A program made the position numbers and the translations under genes. A stretch of 64,000 bases of DNA, taken from contig NZ_VIVR01000001.1 in assembly GCF_007828955.1 (NCBI RefSeq), forward strand, positions 3,968,001-4,032,000, written 5' to 3'. Under the pieces are notes generated by a model, which worked only from the letters and a program-made list of their open reading frames with translations, was not told where the DNA came from and did not search any database. Shown here piece by piece: positions 8,102 through 16,067 of this stretch. Source of the stretch: Kitasatospora atroaurantiaca (GTDB taxonomy: Bacteria; Actinomycetota; Actinomycetes; Streptomycetales; Streptomycetaceae). The first letter of the stretch is position 1. Every line of letters begins with the position of its first letter.

Positions 8102-8272
8102 ATGTACGGCTGGATCTGGCGGCATCTGCCGGGGAACGCGCTCGTCCGGGCGATCCTCGCGCTGCTGCTCGTTCTCGGGGTGGTCTACGTCCTGTTCCAG
8201 TACGTCTTCCCGTGGGCGGAACCGCTGCTGCCCTTCGGTGACGTCACGGTGGACGAAGGCGGCGCCGGCTGA
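8102..8272 (+). CDS. Small single-pass membrane protein, conserved hypothetical
   Basis: This 56-residue reading frame starts with ATG at 8102 after GAGGAG. The translation begins MYGWIWRHLPG, has one strongly hydrophobic helix (AILALLLVLGVVYVLFQYVF), and ends in an acidic tail (DVTVDEGGAG). Strong ribosome site, typical codon use and position 84 bp after the DUF881 gene and 53 bp before the amidotransferase gene support it as real. Its function is unknown. A small subunit or regulator of a membrane complex is possible, but nothing in the sequence says which. Confidence 0.8.
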   Translation: MYGWIWRHLPGNALVRAILALLLVLGVVYVLFQYVFPWAEPLLPFGDVTVDEGGAG

Positions 8273-8325
8273 GCCGGTCCACCCGCCCCATCTGCCAGCC
8301 CAGCACCTTCAGGAGTAGCGCGCGT

Positions 8326-8988
8326 ATGACCTCCGCCGGCAGCTCGCCCAGGATCCTCGTCGTCGACAACTACGACAGTTTCGTCTTCAACCTCGTCCAG
8401 TACCTCTACCAGCTGGGCGCCACCTGCGAGGTGGTGCGCAACGACGAGGTGACCGTCGAGCACGCGGTGCGCCGCGACGGCGACACCGGGTTCGACGGGG
8501 TGCTGCTCTCCCCCGGGCCCGGCGCGCCGGAGGAGGCGGGCGTCTGCATCGAGATGGTGCACCACTGCGCGGGCATCGGCCTGCCGCTGTTCGGCGTCTG
8601 CCTCGGCCTGCAGTCGATCGCGGTGGCGTACGGCGCGGTGGTCGACCGGGCGCCCGAGCTGCTGCACGGCAAGACCTCGTCGGTGACGCACGAGGACGGC
8701 GGCGTGTTCGACGGCCTGCCCTCGCCGCTCACGGCGACGCGGTACCACTCGCTCGCCGTCGAGCCCGGCACCGTGCCGGACGGCCTGGTGGTGACGGCCC
8801 GGACCGAGAGCGGCGTGATCATGGGCCTGAGGCACCGTGAGCTGCTGGTCGAGGGCGTGCAGTTCCACCCGGAGTCGGTGCTGACCGAGGGCGGGCACCG
8901 GATGCTCGCCAACTGGCTGGCGGAGTGCGGCTTCCCGGAGGCGGTGGGCCGCTCGGCCGGGCTCGCTCCGGTGATCGGCCGGGGCTGA
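8326..8988 (+). CDS. Anthranilate / aminodeoxychorismate synthase glutamine amidotransferase subunit
   Basis: This is a class I glutamine amidotransferase that supplies ammonia from glutamine to a chorismate-using partner (TrpE- or PabB-like). The 220 residues carry LVVDNYDSFVFNLVQYL at the start, the oxyanion loop LLSPGPGAPEEAG, nucleophile Cys92 in FGVCLGLQ, and His181/Glu183 in QFHPES. No synthase partner is in the window, so folate versus tryptophan use cannot be settled; a stand-alone PabA-like copy next to the sortases is the usual streptomycete arrangement. The sortase gene follows after 4 bp. Confidence 0.9.
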   Translation: MTSAGSSPRILVVDNYDSFVFNLVQYLYQLGATCEVVRNDEVTVEHAVRRDGDTGFDGVLLSPGPGAPEEAGVCIEMVHHCAGIGLPLFGVCLGLQSIAVAYGAVVDRAPELLHGKTSSVTHEDGGVFDGLPSPLTATRYHSLAVEPGTVPDGLVVTARTESGVIMGLRHRELLVEGVQFHPESVLTEGGHRMLANWLAECGFPEAVGRSAGLAPVIGRG

Positions 8989-8992
8989 CGGG

Positions 8993-9952
8993 ATGACGGC
9001 GGTTCGCCCGGAGGGGGGCGCGCAGGCGGGAGCCGAACCGGGCGACTGGGGCGTGTACGAGCCGGCCCAGGAGCATCCCTGGCTCGCGAGCGAGCAGACG
9101 ATGCAGCTGCGGGCGGTCACAGCGGTGCCGGACGAGGCCGCCGCCTCCGGTGGCCGCGCGGAGCGGCGGCGGGCCGCTCAGGGGCGGACGGCGCTGCGCT
9201 CGGGCAGCGGCCGGCGCCGGGCGAGCGGGCGGTCCGCCGCGCCTCCCCGGCCCCGGCCCAAGGAGTCCAGGACCGTGGTCGCCGCGCGCCTGGTCGGCGA
9301 AGTCTTCATCACCCTCGGTCTGGTGATGCTGCTCTTCGTCTCGTACCAGCTGTGGTGGACCAATGTGCAGGCAGACGCCTCCGCCGACGGCACCCGCAGT
9401 CAGCTGGAGCGGCAGTGGAGCCAGGCGGTCCGGCAGCCCGCCCCGACGGCGTCCGGCAAGCCCGTCGCGGCCTTCGAGCCGGGCAAGGGCTTCGCCATCC
9501 TGTACATCCCGAAGCTTGACCTGAAGTACCCGATCGCCGAGGGCACCCAGAAGCAGCAGGTGCTCGACAAGGGGCTGGTCGGGCACTACACGGGGACGGC
9601 GATGCCCGCCGACAGGACGGGGAACTTCGCGATCGCCGCGCACCGTACGACGCACGGCCAGCCGTTCCGCAAGATCGGGCAGCTGGTGCCCGGGGACAAG
9701 ATCGTGGTGGAGACCGCGACGGCGTACTACACCTATGAGGTCGCGGGCGGCATTCCGGAGACGCCGCCGTCCAACGTGACGGTGATTCAACCGGTCCCCA
9801 AGGGGTCACCGTTCACCCAGCCGGGTCGTTACATCACGTTGACGACATGCACACCCGAGTTCAGTGCCCGGGGACGGCTGATCGTCTTTGGCAAGATGGT
9901 CGATGAACGGCCGAGGAGTCAGGGGCAGCCCGCTGCGCTGACCGGCACCTAG
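8993..9952 (+). CDS. srtE1: Class E sortase, first of a pair
   Basis: This transpeptidase cuts LAXTG-type sorting signals and joins surface proteins to peptidoglycan. In Streptomyces two class E sortases anchor the long chaplins. The 319 residues have a long, basic, disordered cytoplasmic N-terminus (about 1-95), one membrane helix (LVGEVFITLGLVMLLFVSYQ) and the extracellular sortase domain with His217 (IAAHRTT), Cys286 (TLTTCTP) and Arg293/Arg295 behind it. The start lies 4 bp after the amidotransferase stop, so the two are probably co-transcribed. Its neighbour at 9995 is a second sortase E. No LAXTG substrate gene lies in the window. Confidence 0.92.
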   Translation: MTAVRPEGGAQAGAEPGDWGVYEPAQEHPWLASEQTMQLRAVTAVPDEAAASGGRAERRRAAQGRTALRSGSGRRRASGRSAAPPRPRPKESRTVVAARLVGEVFITLGLVMLLFVSYQLWWTNVQADASADGTRSQLERQWSQAVRQPAPTASGKPVAAFEPGKGFAILYIPKLDLKYPIAEGTQKQQVLDKGLVGHYTGTAMPADRTGNFAIAAHRTTHGQPFRKIGQLVPGDKIVVETATAYYTYEVAGGIPETPPSNVTVIQPVPKGSPFTQPGRYITLTTCTPEFSARGRLIVFGKMVDERPRSQGQPAALTGT

Positions 9953-9994
9953 GCCTCAGGCACCATCGCACCGGCGTGCAAGAGGCGAGGCGGC

Positions 9995-10765
9995 GTGCAG
10001 AACGAGCAGGACGGGCCTTCGGACCGAGAGCGTCGGCGGCATCGCCGGCGCCCGCGCGGCCGGGCGGCGGTGGTGCTCGGGGCGGTCGGCGAGCTCTTCA
10101 TCACGGTGGGGCTGGTGCTGGCGCTCTTCGTCGGGTACTCGCTGTGGTGGACCGACCTGGTCGCGGACGGCAGGGCAGGGCGGGAGGCCGAGCGGCTGCG
10201 CGGCAGTTGGTCGGCCCCGGCGGCGCCTGCGGCATCCGCCGCGGCGTCCGCGCCCGCGGCGCCGCCGCCGGTCTACGCGGCCGGGGACGGGGTCGGCTTT
10301 CTGCACGTGCCCGCCATGGGGCGCGACTACCAGGTGCTGATCCGGATGGGCACCGGCCCGGAGGTGCTGAACGAGGGCGTGGCCGGGGTCTACCAGGAGC
10401 CGTACCGCTCGGCGATGCCCTGGGACGGGACCGGCAACTTCGCCCTGGCGGCCCACCGGGACGGCCACGGCGCCAAGTTCCACGACCTCGACCAGGTGGG
10501 GCCCGGCGACGCGGTCGTGGTGGAGACCAGGGACAGCTGGTACGTCTACCGGGTCGACGGCACGCTGCCGCAGACCTCCCAGTACGACACGGGCGTGATC
10601 GCGCCCGTCCCGGCCGGGTCGCCCTACGACAAGCCGGGGCGGTACATCACGCTGACCACCTGCACGCCGGTCTACACCTCGCGCTACCGGATGGCGGTCT
10701 GGGGGAGTCTGGTCCGGGTGGACGCGGTCGACGCCCGCCGGACGCCGCCGCCGGAGCTGCGCTGA
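9995..10765 (+). CDS. srtE2: Class E sortase, second of a pair
   Basis: The 256-residue paralogue of the preceding sortase has a much shorter cytoplasmic tail. One helix (VGELFITVGLVLALFVGYSLWW) is followed by an Ala/Pro-rich stalk, then the catalytic domain with His154 (LAAHRDG) and Cys223 (TLTTCTP). The GTG at 9995 has only a weak GAGGCGG ribosome site, so the start is less sure. Its last 82 bp overlap, in the opposite strand, the end of the GlxA-type regulator gene. The role is presumably shared with the first sortase: anchoring chaplins or related surface proteins. Confidence 0.9.
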   Translation: MQNEQDGPSDRERRRHRRRPRGRAAVVLGAVGELFITVGLVLALFVGYSLWWTDLVADGRAGREAERLRGSWSAPAAPAASAAASAPAAPPPVYAAGDGVGFLHVPAMGRDYQVLIRMGTGPEVLNEGVAGVYQEPYRSAMPWDGTGNFALAAHRDGHGAKFHDLDQVGPGDAVVVETRDSWYVYRVDGTLPQTSQYDTGVIAPVPAGSPYDKPGRYITLTTCTPVYTSRYRMAVWGSLVRVDAVDARRTPPPELR

Positions 10766-11724
10766 GGGCTGCCCTGGAAGGTGCGGCGGTACGCGGCGGG
10801 GGAGACCCCGAGGGCGGCGGCCAGGTGCTGGCGCAGCGAGGAGCCGCTGCCGAAGCCGGACCGCTCGGCGACCTGGTCGACCGGCAGGTCGCTGGACTCC
10901 AGCAGTCGGCGGGCGAGCTCCACCCGCTGGGCGGTGAGCCACCGGCCGGGGGTCTGCCCGGTCTCGGCGAGGAAGCGGCGGCTGAAGGTCCGTACGCTCA
11001 TCCCGGCCCTGGCGGCCAGCTCGGCGAGCGGGATGGGGCGGTGGAGCTGCTGCAGGGCCCAGTCCCGGGTGGCGGCGGTGTCCGCCTCTGCGGGGGCGGG
11101 GACGGGCCGCCGGATGTACTGGGCCTGGCCACCCTCGCGCCACGGCGGGACGACGCAGCGGCGGGCGACGCCGTTGGCGACCTCGCTGCCGTGGTCGCGG
11201 CGGACCAGGTGGAGGCAGAGGTCGACGCCGGCCGCCGCGCCGGCCGAGGTGAGGATGTCGCCGTCGTCGACGAAGAGCACGTCGGGGTCGAGGCGGACGT
11301 CCGGGAAGAGCCGGCCGAACTGCTCGGTGTAGTACCAGTGCGTGGTCGCGGTACGGCCCTTGAGCAGGCCGGCGGCGGCCAGCACGAAGGACGCGGTGCA
11401 GATCGACACCAGCCGGGCACCGGGACGGACGGAGGCCAGGGCCCGGGCCACCGGTTCGGGGATTTCGCCGGTGCGCAGGACGGGGCTGTCGTGGTGGCTG
11501 GGCGGGATGATCAGGGTGTCCGCGTCGGCGATGACGCTCGCGTCGTGGTCGACCGCGAGGGTGAAGTCGGCGTCGGTGCGGACCGGCCGGCCGTCCAGGC
11601 TGCAGGTGACGGTCTCGTAGAGGGGCTTGCCGTCCAGGCTGTAGGCGTTACCGAACAGCCGGTGCGGGATGCCGAGTTCGAAGGGGATGACACCGGGCAG
11701 GGCGAGGACGACGACACGATGCAT
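10684..11724 (-). CDS. GlxA-type AraC family transcriptional regulator (DJ-1/PfpI-like N-terminal domain)
   Basis: The 346 residues have a DJ-1/PfpI-like domain (about 1-185, with the nucleophile-elbow-like SICTASFVLAAAGLL) and a C-terminal AraC DNA-binding domain with two helix-turn-helix units (about 220-320, including MSVRTFSRRFLAETGQTPGRWL and VAERSGFGSGSSLRQHLAAALG). The basic C-terminal tail is encoded over the end of the second sortase gene. The gene is divergent from the oxidoreductase gene across 90 bp, the usual layout for an AraC regulator and its target. The ligand is unknown. Confidence 0.9.
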   Translation of the reverse strand: MHRVVVLALPGVIPFELGIPHRLFGNAYSLDGKPLYETVTCSLDGRPVRTDADFTLAVDHDASVIADADTLIIPPSHHDSPVLRTGEIPEPVARALASVRPGARLVSICTASFVLAAAGLLKGRTATTHWYYTEQFGRLFPDVRLDPDVLFVDDGDILTSAGAAAGVDLCLHLVRRDHGSEVANGVARRCVVPPWREGGQAQYIRRPVPAPAEADTAATRDWALQQLHRPIPLAELAARAGMSVRTFSRRFLAETGQTPGRWLTAQRVELARRLLESSDLPVDQVAERSGFGSGSSLRQHLAAALGVSPAAYRRTFQGSPQRSSGGGVRRASTASTRTRLPQTAIR

Positions 11725-11814
11725 GGCCGGATCCTCTCACTCCTTGTCCATCCGGCCACTCGTCGGGGCGGGCTTCCGGCGCGAGGCTGAAGATCCCTTC
11801 GAGAGGAGCTGGTG

Positions 11815-12801
11815 ATGAGCGGGACGAGTGGCACGAGCGGGACGGTTCAGCGGATGCGGGCGGTCAGCCAGGACGAGTTCGGAGGCCCCGAGGTGCTGCG
11901 GGTGGTCGAGCGCGACCGGCCGCAGCCGGGGCCGACGGAGATCCTGGTACGGGTGCACGCGGCCGGGGTCAACCCGACGGACTGGAAGACCCGGTCCTGG
12001 GGCGGGGTGGCCACGGGCCGGGAACTGCCCTTCGTGCTCGGCTACGACGTCTCGGGCGTGGTGGAGGCAGTCGGCTTCGGGGTGACGCTCTTTCAGCCCG
12101 GCGACGAGGTGTTCGGGATGGCGGGGTTCCCGAGGCTGCTGGGCGCGTACGCGGAGTTCATCGCCGCCCCGGCCCGCCACTTCGTCCACAAGCCCGCCGG
12201 GATCGACCATGTGCAGGCGGCGGCCCTGCCGCTGGTCTCACTGACGGCCTGGCAGGCCTTCGTGGACCGGGCGGAGCTGCGGCCGGGCCAGCGGGTGCTG
12301 ATCCACGCGGCGGCGGGCGGGGTCGGGCACGTCGCGGTGCAGATCGCCAAGTCGCTCGGCGCGTACGTGATCGCCACGGCGAGTGCGGGCAAGCACGAGT
12401 TCGTCCGGGGGCTCGGCGCGGACGAGGTGATCGACTACACGGCGGCTGCCTTCGAGACGGTGGTCGCCGAGGTGGACATGGTGCTGGACACCGTCGGGGA
12501 GGACTACAGCGAGCGCTCGCTCACGGTCCTGCGGGACGGCGGCACCCTGGTCTCGTTGACGCACCCGAAGGACGACGCGCTGGTCCCCGTGGCGGCCGAG
12601 CGCGGCATCCGGGCCGGCTTCATGCTGGTCGAACCGGACCGGCGGGCGCTGTTGGCGGTGGCCGAGTTGGTCGAGTCGGGGCAGCTGCGGGCCGAGGTGG
12701 CCGCCGTACTGCCGCTGGCGGAGGCGGCGAAGGCGCACGAGCTCGGCGAAACCGGGCGTACGGTGGGGAAGTTGGTGCTGCGGGTCGCCGAGGAGTCCTG
12801 A
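11815..12801 (+). CDS. NADP-dependent quinone-oxidoreductase-like enzyme (MDR superfamily)
   Basis: The 328-residue enzyme belongs to the zinc-free medium-chain dehydrogenase/reductase group: an N-terminal GroES-like fold (HAAGVNPTDWKTRSW, VLGYDVSGVVEAVG) and a Rossmann domain with the nucleotide loop HAAAGGVGHVAVQIAKSLGA. It should reduce a quinone or activated alkene with NADPH; the substrate cannot be read from sequence. The ATG at 11815 is preferred over the GTG at 11812, with GAGAGGAG at 11801-11808. It is divergent from the GlxA-type regulator, which probably controls it. Confidence 0.9.
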   Translation: MSGTSGTSGTVQRMRAVSQDEFGGPEVLRVVERDRPQPGPTEILVRVHAAGVNPTDWKTRSWGGVATGRELPFVLGYDVSGVVEAVGFGVTLFQPGDEVFGMAGFPRLLGAYAEFIAAPARHFVHKPAGIDHVQAAALPLVSLTAWQAFVDRAELRPGQRVLIHAAAGGVGHVAVQIAKSLGAYVIATASAGKHEFVRGLGADEVIDYTAAAFETVVAEVDMVLDTVGEDYSERSLTVLRDGGTLVSLTHPKDDALVPVAAERGIRAGFMLVEPDRRALLAVAELVESGQLRAEVAAVLPLAEAAKAHELGETGRTVGKLVLRVAEES

Positions 12802-12833
12802 CCGCTGGGGAAGTCTCTGCTCTCTGCACAGGC

Positions 12834-12842
12834 TGTGGACAA
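12834..12842. promoter_or_regulatory. Single perfect DnaA box
   Basis: TGTGGACAA (TTGTCCACA on the other strand) lies in the 200-bp gap after the oxidoreductase gene. One box alone can arise by chance, so function is uncertain. Confidence 0.3.
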
Positions 12843-13001
12843 GCCGGGAGCGGTGGGCGCGGGGAGGGCGTTGCACGCCGGGTCGGTGATCCCGTGCGCT
12901 CGACCGGGAAGGTGACGCGTCAGCGCCAAGGTCGTTTGCCAGGTCAGCACAGGTGGGTGGGCCAGGGTCTTCCTGGTGCCTGACGACGGGCGAGGCGAAC
13001 G

Positions 13002-13673
13002 ATGAACCACGAAGCCGTACTTCTGGAGTCCCGGACCATGCGCGGCACCCTGGTGGGCCGTACGGAGGCCCTCGACAAGGTCAAGGCGCTGCGGCTGCTG
13101 CCGGACGGGGTGCATGTGACGACCCGGATGGTGGCCGACTACTTCGGCGTCCACGAGGAGGCGGTGAACAGCGTCGTCCGGCGCCACCGCGAGGAGCTGC
13201 GCGAGAGCGGGATGGCCCTTCTCAAGGGCGCTGACCTGCAGGATTTTCTAGTGGTCAACATGACCACTAGAAAGTCGCCGGGGCGCGGCCTGACCGTCTT
13301 CCCCCGCCGGGCCGTCCTGAACGTGGCGATGCTGCTGCGGGACAGCGAGGTGGCCCGGCAGGTGCGGGCGCATCTGCTGGACCTCGCCGAGCGGCCCGCC
13401 GAGAGCGCCGGCCGGTGGCCGGAGGCAATGGTGGCCGAGATCGCCGAGCGGGCCGCCCTCGCCGTGCGGGACGAGCTCCGGGAGCTGCGGGAGGCCAACG
13501 CGGCGTTGGTGCGGCAGCTGGAGTTGGAGCGGGAGCTCATCGCGTCCATGAGCGTGCGCGTGGCGGACACCGGCTGCGCGGTCCGGAGCATGGGCGGGCG
13601 GGTGGACATGCTGTGCTCGATGCTCGCCTCCCCCGGGCCGGGCAGGCGGCGCCGGACCCGCCGGCGCCCGTAG
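13002..13673 (+). CDS. Conserved actinomycete protein of unknown function, DNA-binding-like
   Basis: The 223 residues have an N-terminal half resembling a winged or phage-antirepressor-like DNA-binding region (HVTTRMVADYFGVHEEAVNSV reads like a helix-turn-helix), then TVFPRRAVLNVAMLLRDSEVARQVRAHLLD, and a C-terminal Leu/Glu/Arg coiled coil (about 150-185) before a basic tail. I remember similar proteins widely in streptomycetes but know no function. A 13-bp perfect inverted repeat lies inside the gene (13245-13273), encoded with codons rare in this genome. The gene is monocistronic, with a terminator after it. Confidence 0.75.
   Translation: MNHEAVLLESRTMRGTLVGRTEALDKVKALRLLPDGVHVTTRMVADYFGVHEEAVNSVVRRHREELRESGMALLKGADLQDFLVVNMTTRKSPGRGLTVFPRRAVLNVAMLLRDSEVARQVRAHLLDLAERPAESAGRWPEAMVAEIAERAALAVRDELRELREANAALVRQLELERELIASMSVRVADTGCAVRSMGGRVDMLCSMLASPGPGRRRRTRRRP
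13245..13273. repeat. 13-bp perfect inverted repeat inside a coding sequence
   Basis: TTTCTAGTGGTCA (13245-13257), spacer ACA, then TGACCACTAGAAA (13261-13273). The segment is AT-rich in a gene otherwise over 70% GC, and uses TTT, CTA, ACT and AGA codons. It could be an operator, a protein-binding site or an RNA hairpin. Confidence 0.8.
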
Positions 13674-13694
13674 CGGGAAGCCCGACGGGAACGC

Positions 13695-13726
13695 CGAAGG
13701 GGGGCTGCGATCGCAGCCCCCCTTCG
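13695..13726. terminator. Bidirectional terminator between the DNA-binding-like gene and pknB
   Basis: A perfect 16-bp inverted repeat without loop: CGAAGGGGGGCTGCGA followed by its complement. It is placed between two convergent genes. Confidence 0.8.
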
Positions 13727-13742
13727 CCGTGGTGATCAGCCG

Positions 13743-15806
13743 TCAGTTGTTCGGGGGCTGAGTGGAACCGCCGCCCTTGCCGGGCATCGTGAAGAGCTGA
13801 ACGCTCGAACCGGCGTCGACGAGGTTGTTCGCCCCGGGGGAGGTGGTGAAGACGATGTTGTTGCTGTCACTGCCGGCGCCGCTGAAGGTCCACTCCAGGT
13901 GCAGGGCCCTGAGGGCGGCCGTGGCCTCCTTGACGGTCTTGCCCTTGAGGTCGGGGACCTGGACCTTGTCCGGGGTCTTGTAGACCGTCAGTGTGATCGT
14001 GGCGCCCTTGGGGGCCTTGGAGTTGGCCTTCAGGTCCTGGGCGGCGACGATGCCGACCTTGCTCACGTCCGGTGCCGGGGCGTCCTTGGTGACGACCTGG
14101 AAGCCCAGACCCTCGAGCTGCTGGCGGGCCGTGTCGACGGTCTGGCCGACGACACCCGGGACGGTCACCTTGGTCTGGCCGGAGGAGATCACCAGGTTGA
14201 CGGTGGCTCCGGCCGCGGCGTTGCCGGTCGGGTCCTGGGAGATGACCTTGTCCTGGTCGACCGCGTCGCTGGCCTGGTACTCCGTCTTGCCGATGACGAA
14301 GCCGGCCTTGGTGAGGAGGTCGGTCGCGACGTCCTTCGCCTTGCCGGTGACGTCCGGCACGGCCGAGGTGACCGGGCCGGAGGAGAGGTGGACCTTGATC
14401 GTGCTGTCGGACGCGATCTTGGAGTTGGCGGCCTGATCCTGGGTGCAGATCTGGTCCTGCTTGATGTTGGCGTCCGGGCACTTGATCGGATCGCCGGCGA
14501 CGACCTGGAGCTTGTCGTTCAGGTTCTTCGCCTTGGCCTGTGCGTCGGCCAGGGTCTGCCCGACCAGGTTCGGGGCGCTGACCGTGGAGCCGCCGGCGCC
14601 GCCCGGCTGGGTCATGGCGTCCACCACGAAGTACGCGCCGACCAGGACCAGCACCGCCGCGACGGCGAGGATGATCCAGGAGGTGTTGTTCTTCTTCGGT
14701 TCCTGCCGCCGTCCGCCCCGGTCGTAGCCGTCGTCGTACCCGCCGCCGGAGCCGCCCGAACCGCCGTAGCCGTCCTCCTGGTAGCCGTAGCCGGGCTGCT
14801 GGGAGCCGACGGGCGGCAGCATGGTGGTCGGGCCGGCCGCGCCCTGCTGCGGGAGCAGGTTGGTCTGGCCGTACGGGTCGTGCTGGGCGGCGTAGCCCTG
14901 CTGGTCGTAGCCGTAGCCGGCGGCGCCCATGCCGAAGGCGGCGGCCTGCTGGGCTGCGGCGACCGGGAGGCCGTCGAGGAAGCGCTCGATGTCGTCGCGC
15001 ATCTCGTCGGCCGTCTGGTAGCGGTAGTCGCGGTCCTTGGTGAGGGACTTCAGGACGATCGCGTCGATCTCGGGGCGCAGCTCGGGGTCGTACGCGGACG
15101 GCGGCTGGGCCTCCTCGCGGACGTGCTGGTACGCGACCGCGACCGGCGAGTCGCCGACGAACGGCGGGCGCACGGCGAGCAGCTCGTAGAGCAGGCAGCC
15201 GGTGGAGTAGATGTCGGACCGCGCGTCGACCGTCTCGCCCTTGGCCTGCTCGGGGGAGAGGTACTGGGCGGTGCCGATGACGGCCGAGGTCTGGGTCATC
15301 GTCATGCCGGCGTCACCCATCGCGCGGGCGATACCGAAGTCCATGACCTTGACGTTGCCCTGCCGGGTGAGCATCACGTTCGCGGGCTTGATGTCGCGGT
15401 GCACGATGCCGGCCCGGTGCGAGTACTCCAGCGCCTGCAGGATGCCGATGGTCATCTCGAGCGCGCGCTCGGGCAGCAGCCGCCGCCCGGAGTGAAGAAG
15501 CTCACGCAGCGTGGAGCCCTCGACGTACTCCATCACGATGTACGGGATGGAGATGCCGTCGATGTAGTCCTCGCCGGTGTCGTACACGGCGACGATCGCG
15601 GGGTGGTTCAAGGACGCCGCGGACTGCGCCTCGCGGCGGAAGCGGGCCTGGAACGACGGATCCCGGGCCATGTCGGCCCGGAGCGTCTTCACTGCGACGG
15701 AACGGCCGAGCCGGGTGTCATGGGCGAGGTACACCTCGGCCATGCCGCCGCGCCCGAGGACGCCGCCGAGCTCGTACCTGCCGCCGAGGCGACGAGGCTC
15801 TTCCAT
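13743..15806 (-). CDS. pknB: Ser/Thr protein kinase with four PASTA domains, PknB
   Basis: This transmembrane kinase senses cell-wall fragments and phosphorylates growth and division proteins. Residues 1-270 are the kinase: GRGGMAEVY loop, Lys40 (VAVK), HRDIKPAN with Asp138, DFGIA with Asp156, and a Thr-rich activation loop (MTMTQTSAVIGT). A Gly/Tyr/Gln-rich linker, a membrane helix (about 375-397) and four PASTA repeats (about 405-687) follow. The ATG at 15806 (MEEPRRLGGRYELG) is chosen; upstream in-frame sequence has no domain. It is last in the leftward operon, after pbpA, the order known in mycobacteria. The gap to pbpA (261 bp) may hold its own promoter. Confidence 0.95.
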   Translation of the reverse strand: MEEPRRLGGRYELGGVLGRGGMAEVYLAHDTRLGRSVAVKTLRADMARDPSFQARFRREAQSAASLNHPAIVAVYDTGEDYIDGISIPYIVMEYVEGSTLRELLHSGRRLLPERALEMTIGILQALEYSHRAGIVHRDIKPANVMLTRQGNVKVMDFGIARAMGDAGMTMTQTSAVIGTAQYLSPEQAKGETVDARSDIYSTGCLLYELLAVRPPFVGDSPVAVAYQHVREEAQPPSAYDPELRPEIDAIVLKSLTKDRDYRYQTADEMRDDIERFLDGLPVAAAQQAAAFGMGAAGYGYDQQGYAAQHDPYGQTNLLPQQGAAGPTTMLPPVGSQQPGYGYQEDGYGGSGGSGGGYDDGYDRGGRRQEPKKNNTSWIILAVAAVLVLVGAYFVVDAMTQPGGAGGSTVSAPNLVGQTLADAQAKAKNLNDKLQVVAGDPIKCPDANIKQDQICTQDQAANSKIASDSTIKVHLSSGPVTSAVPDVTGKAKDVATDLLTKAGFVIGKTEYQASDAVDQDKVISQDPTGNAAAGATVNLVISSGQTKVTVPGVVGQTVDTARQQLEGLGFQVVTKDAPAPDVSKVGIVAAQDLKANSKAPKGATITLTVYKTPDKVQVPDLKGKTVKEATAALRALHLEWTFSGAGSDSNNIVFTTSPGANNLVDAGSSVQLFTMPGKGGGSTQPPNN

Positions 15807-16067
15807 AGTTCCGACCCTCTCCCTCACCGGCTGGTGAGGATGTGACGTAGGTGTCCCCGCACGCTCTGTTGGACGCTGCCGCAGCCACGGTTGGTTCTGT
15901 GACGTCGGCCCCACGGCCGGGGCCATGGGTGAGCGGCGGGCACACCCGCTGCTTGCGGATACGCTACCGGTCCAACCTGAGACAGCCGGAACAGGCCGCC
16001 AGCTGAGACCAGACCGGTATCGACCGTGAAGGTCCCATTGTGACAAGAGAGCGCCCGTAACCGGGGG

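Noticed and set aside
13899..15845. A 648-codon frame antisense to pknB
   Set aside because: High-GC shadow of a well-supported kinase gene; composition is Val/Gly/Arg-rich with no ribosome site.
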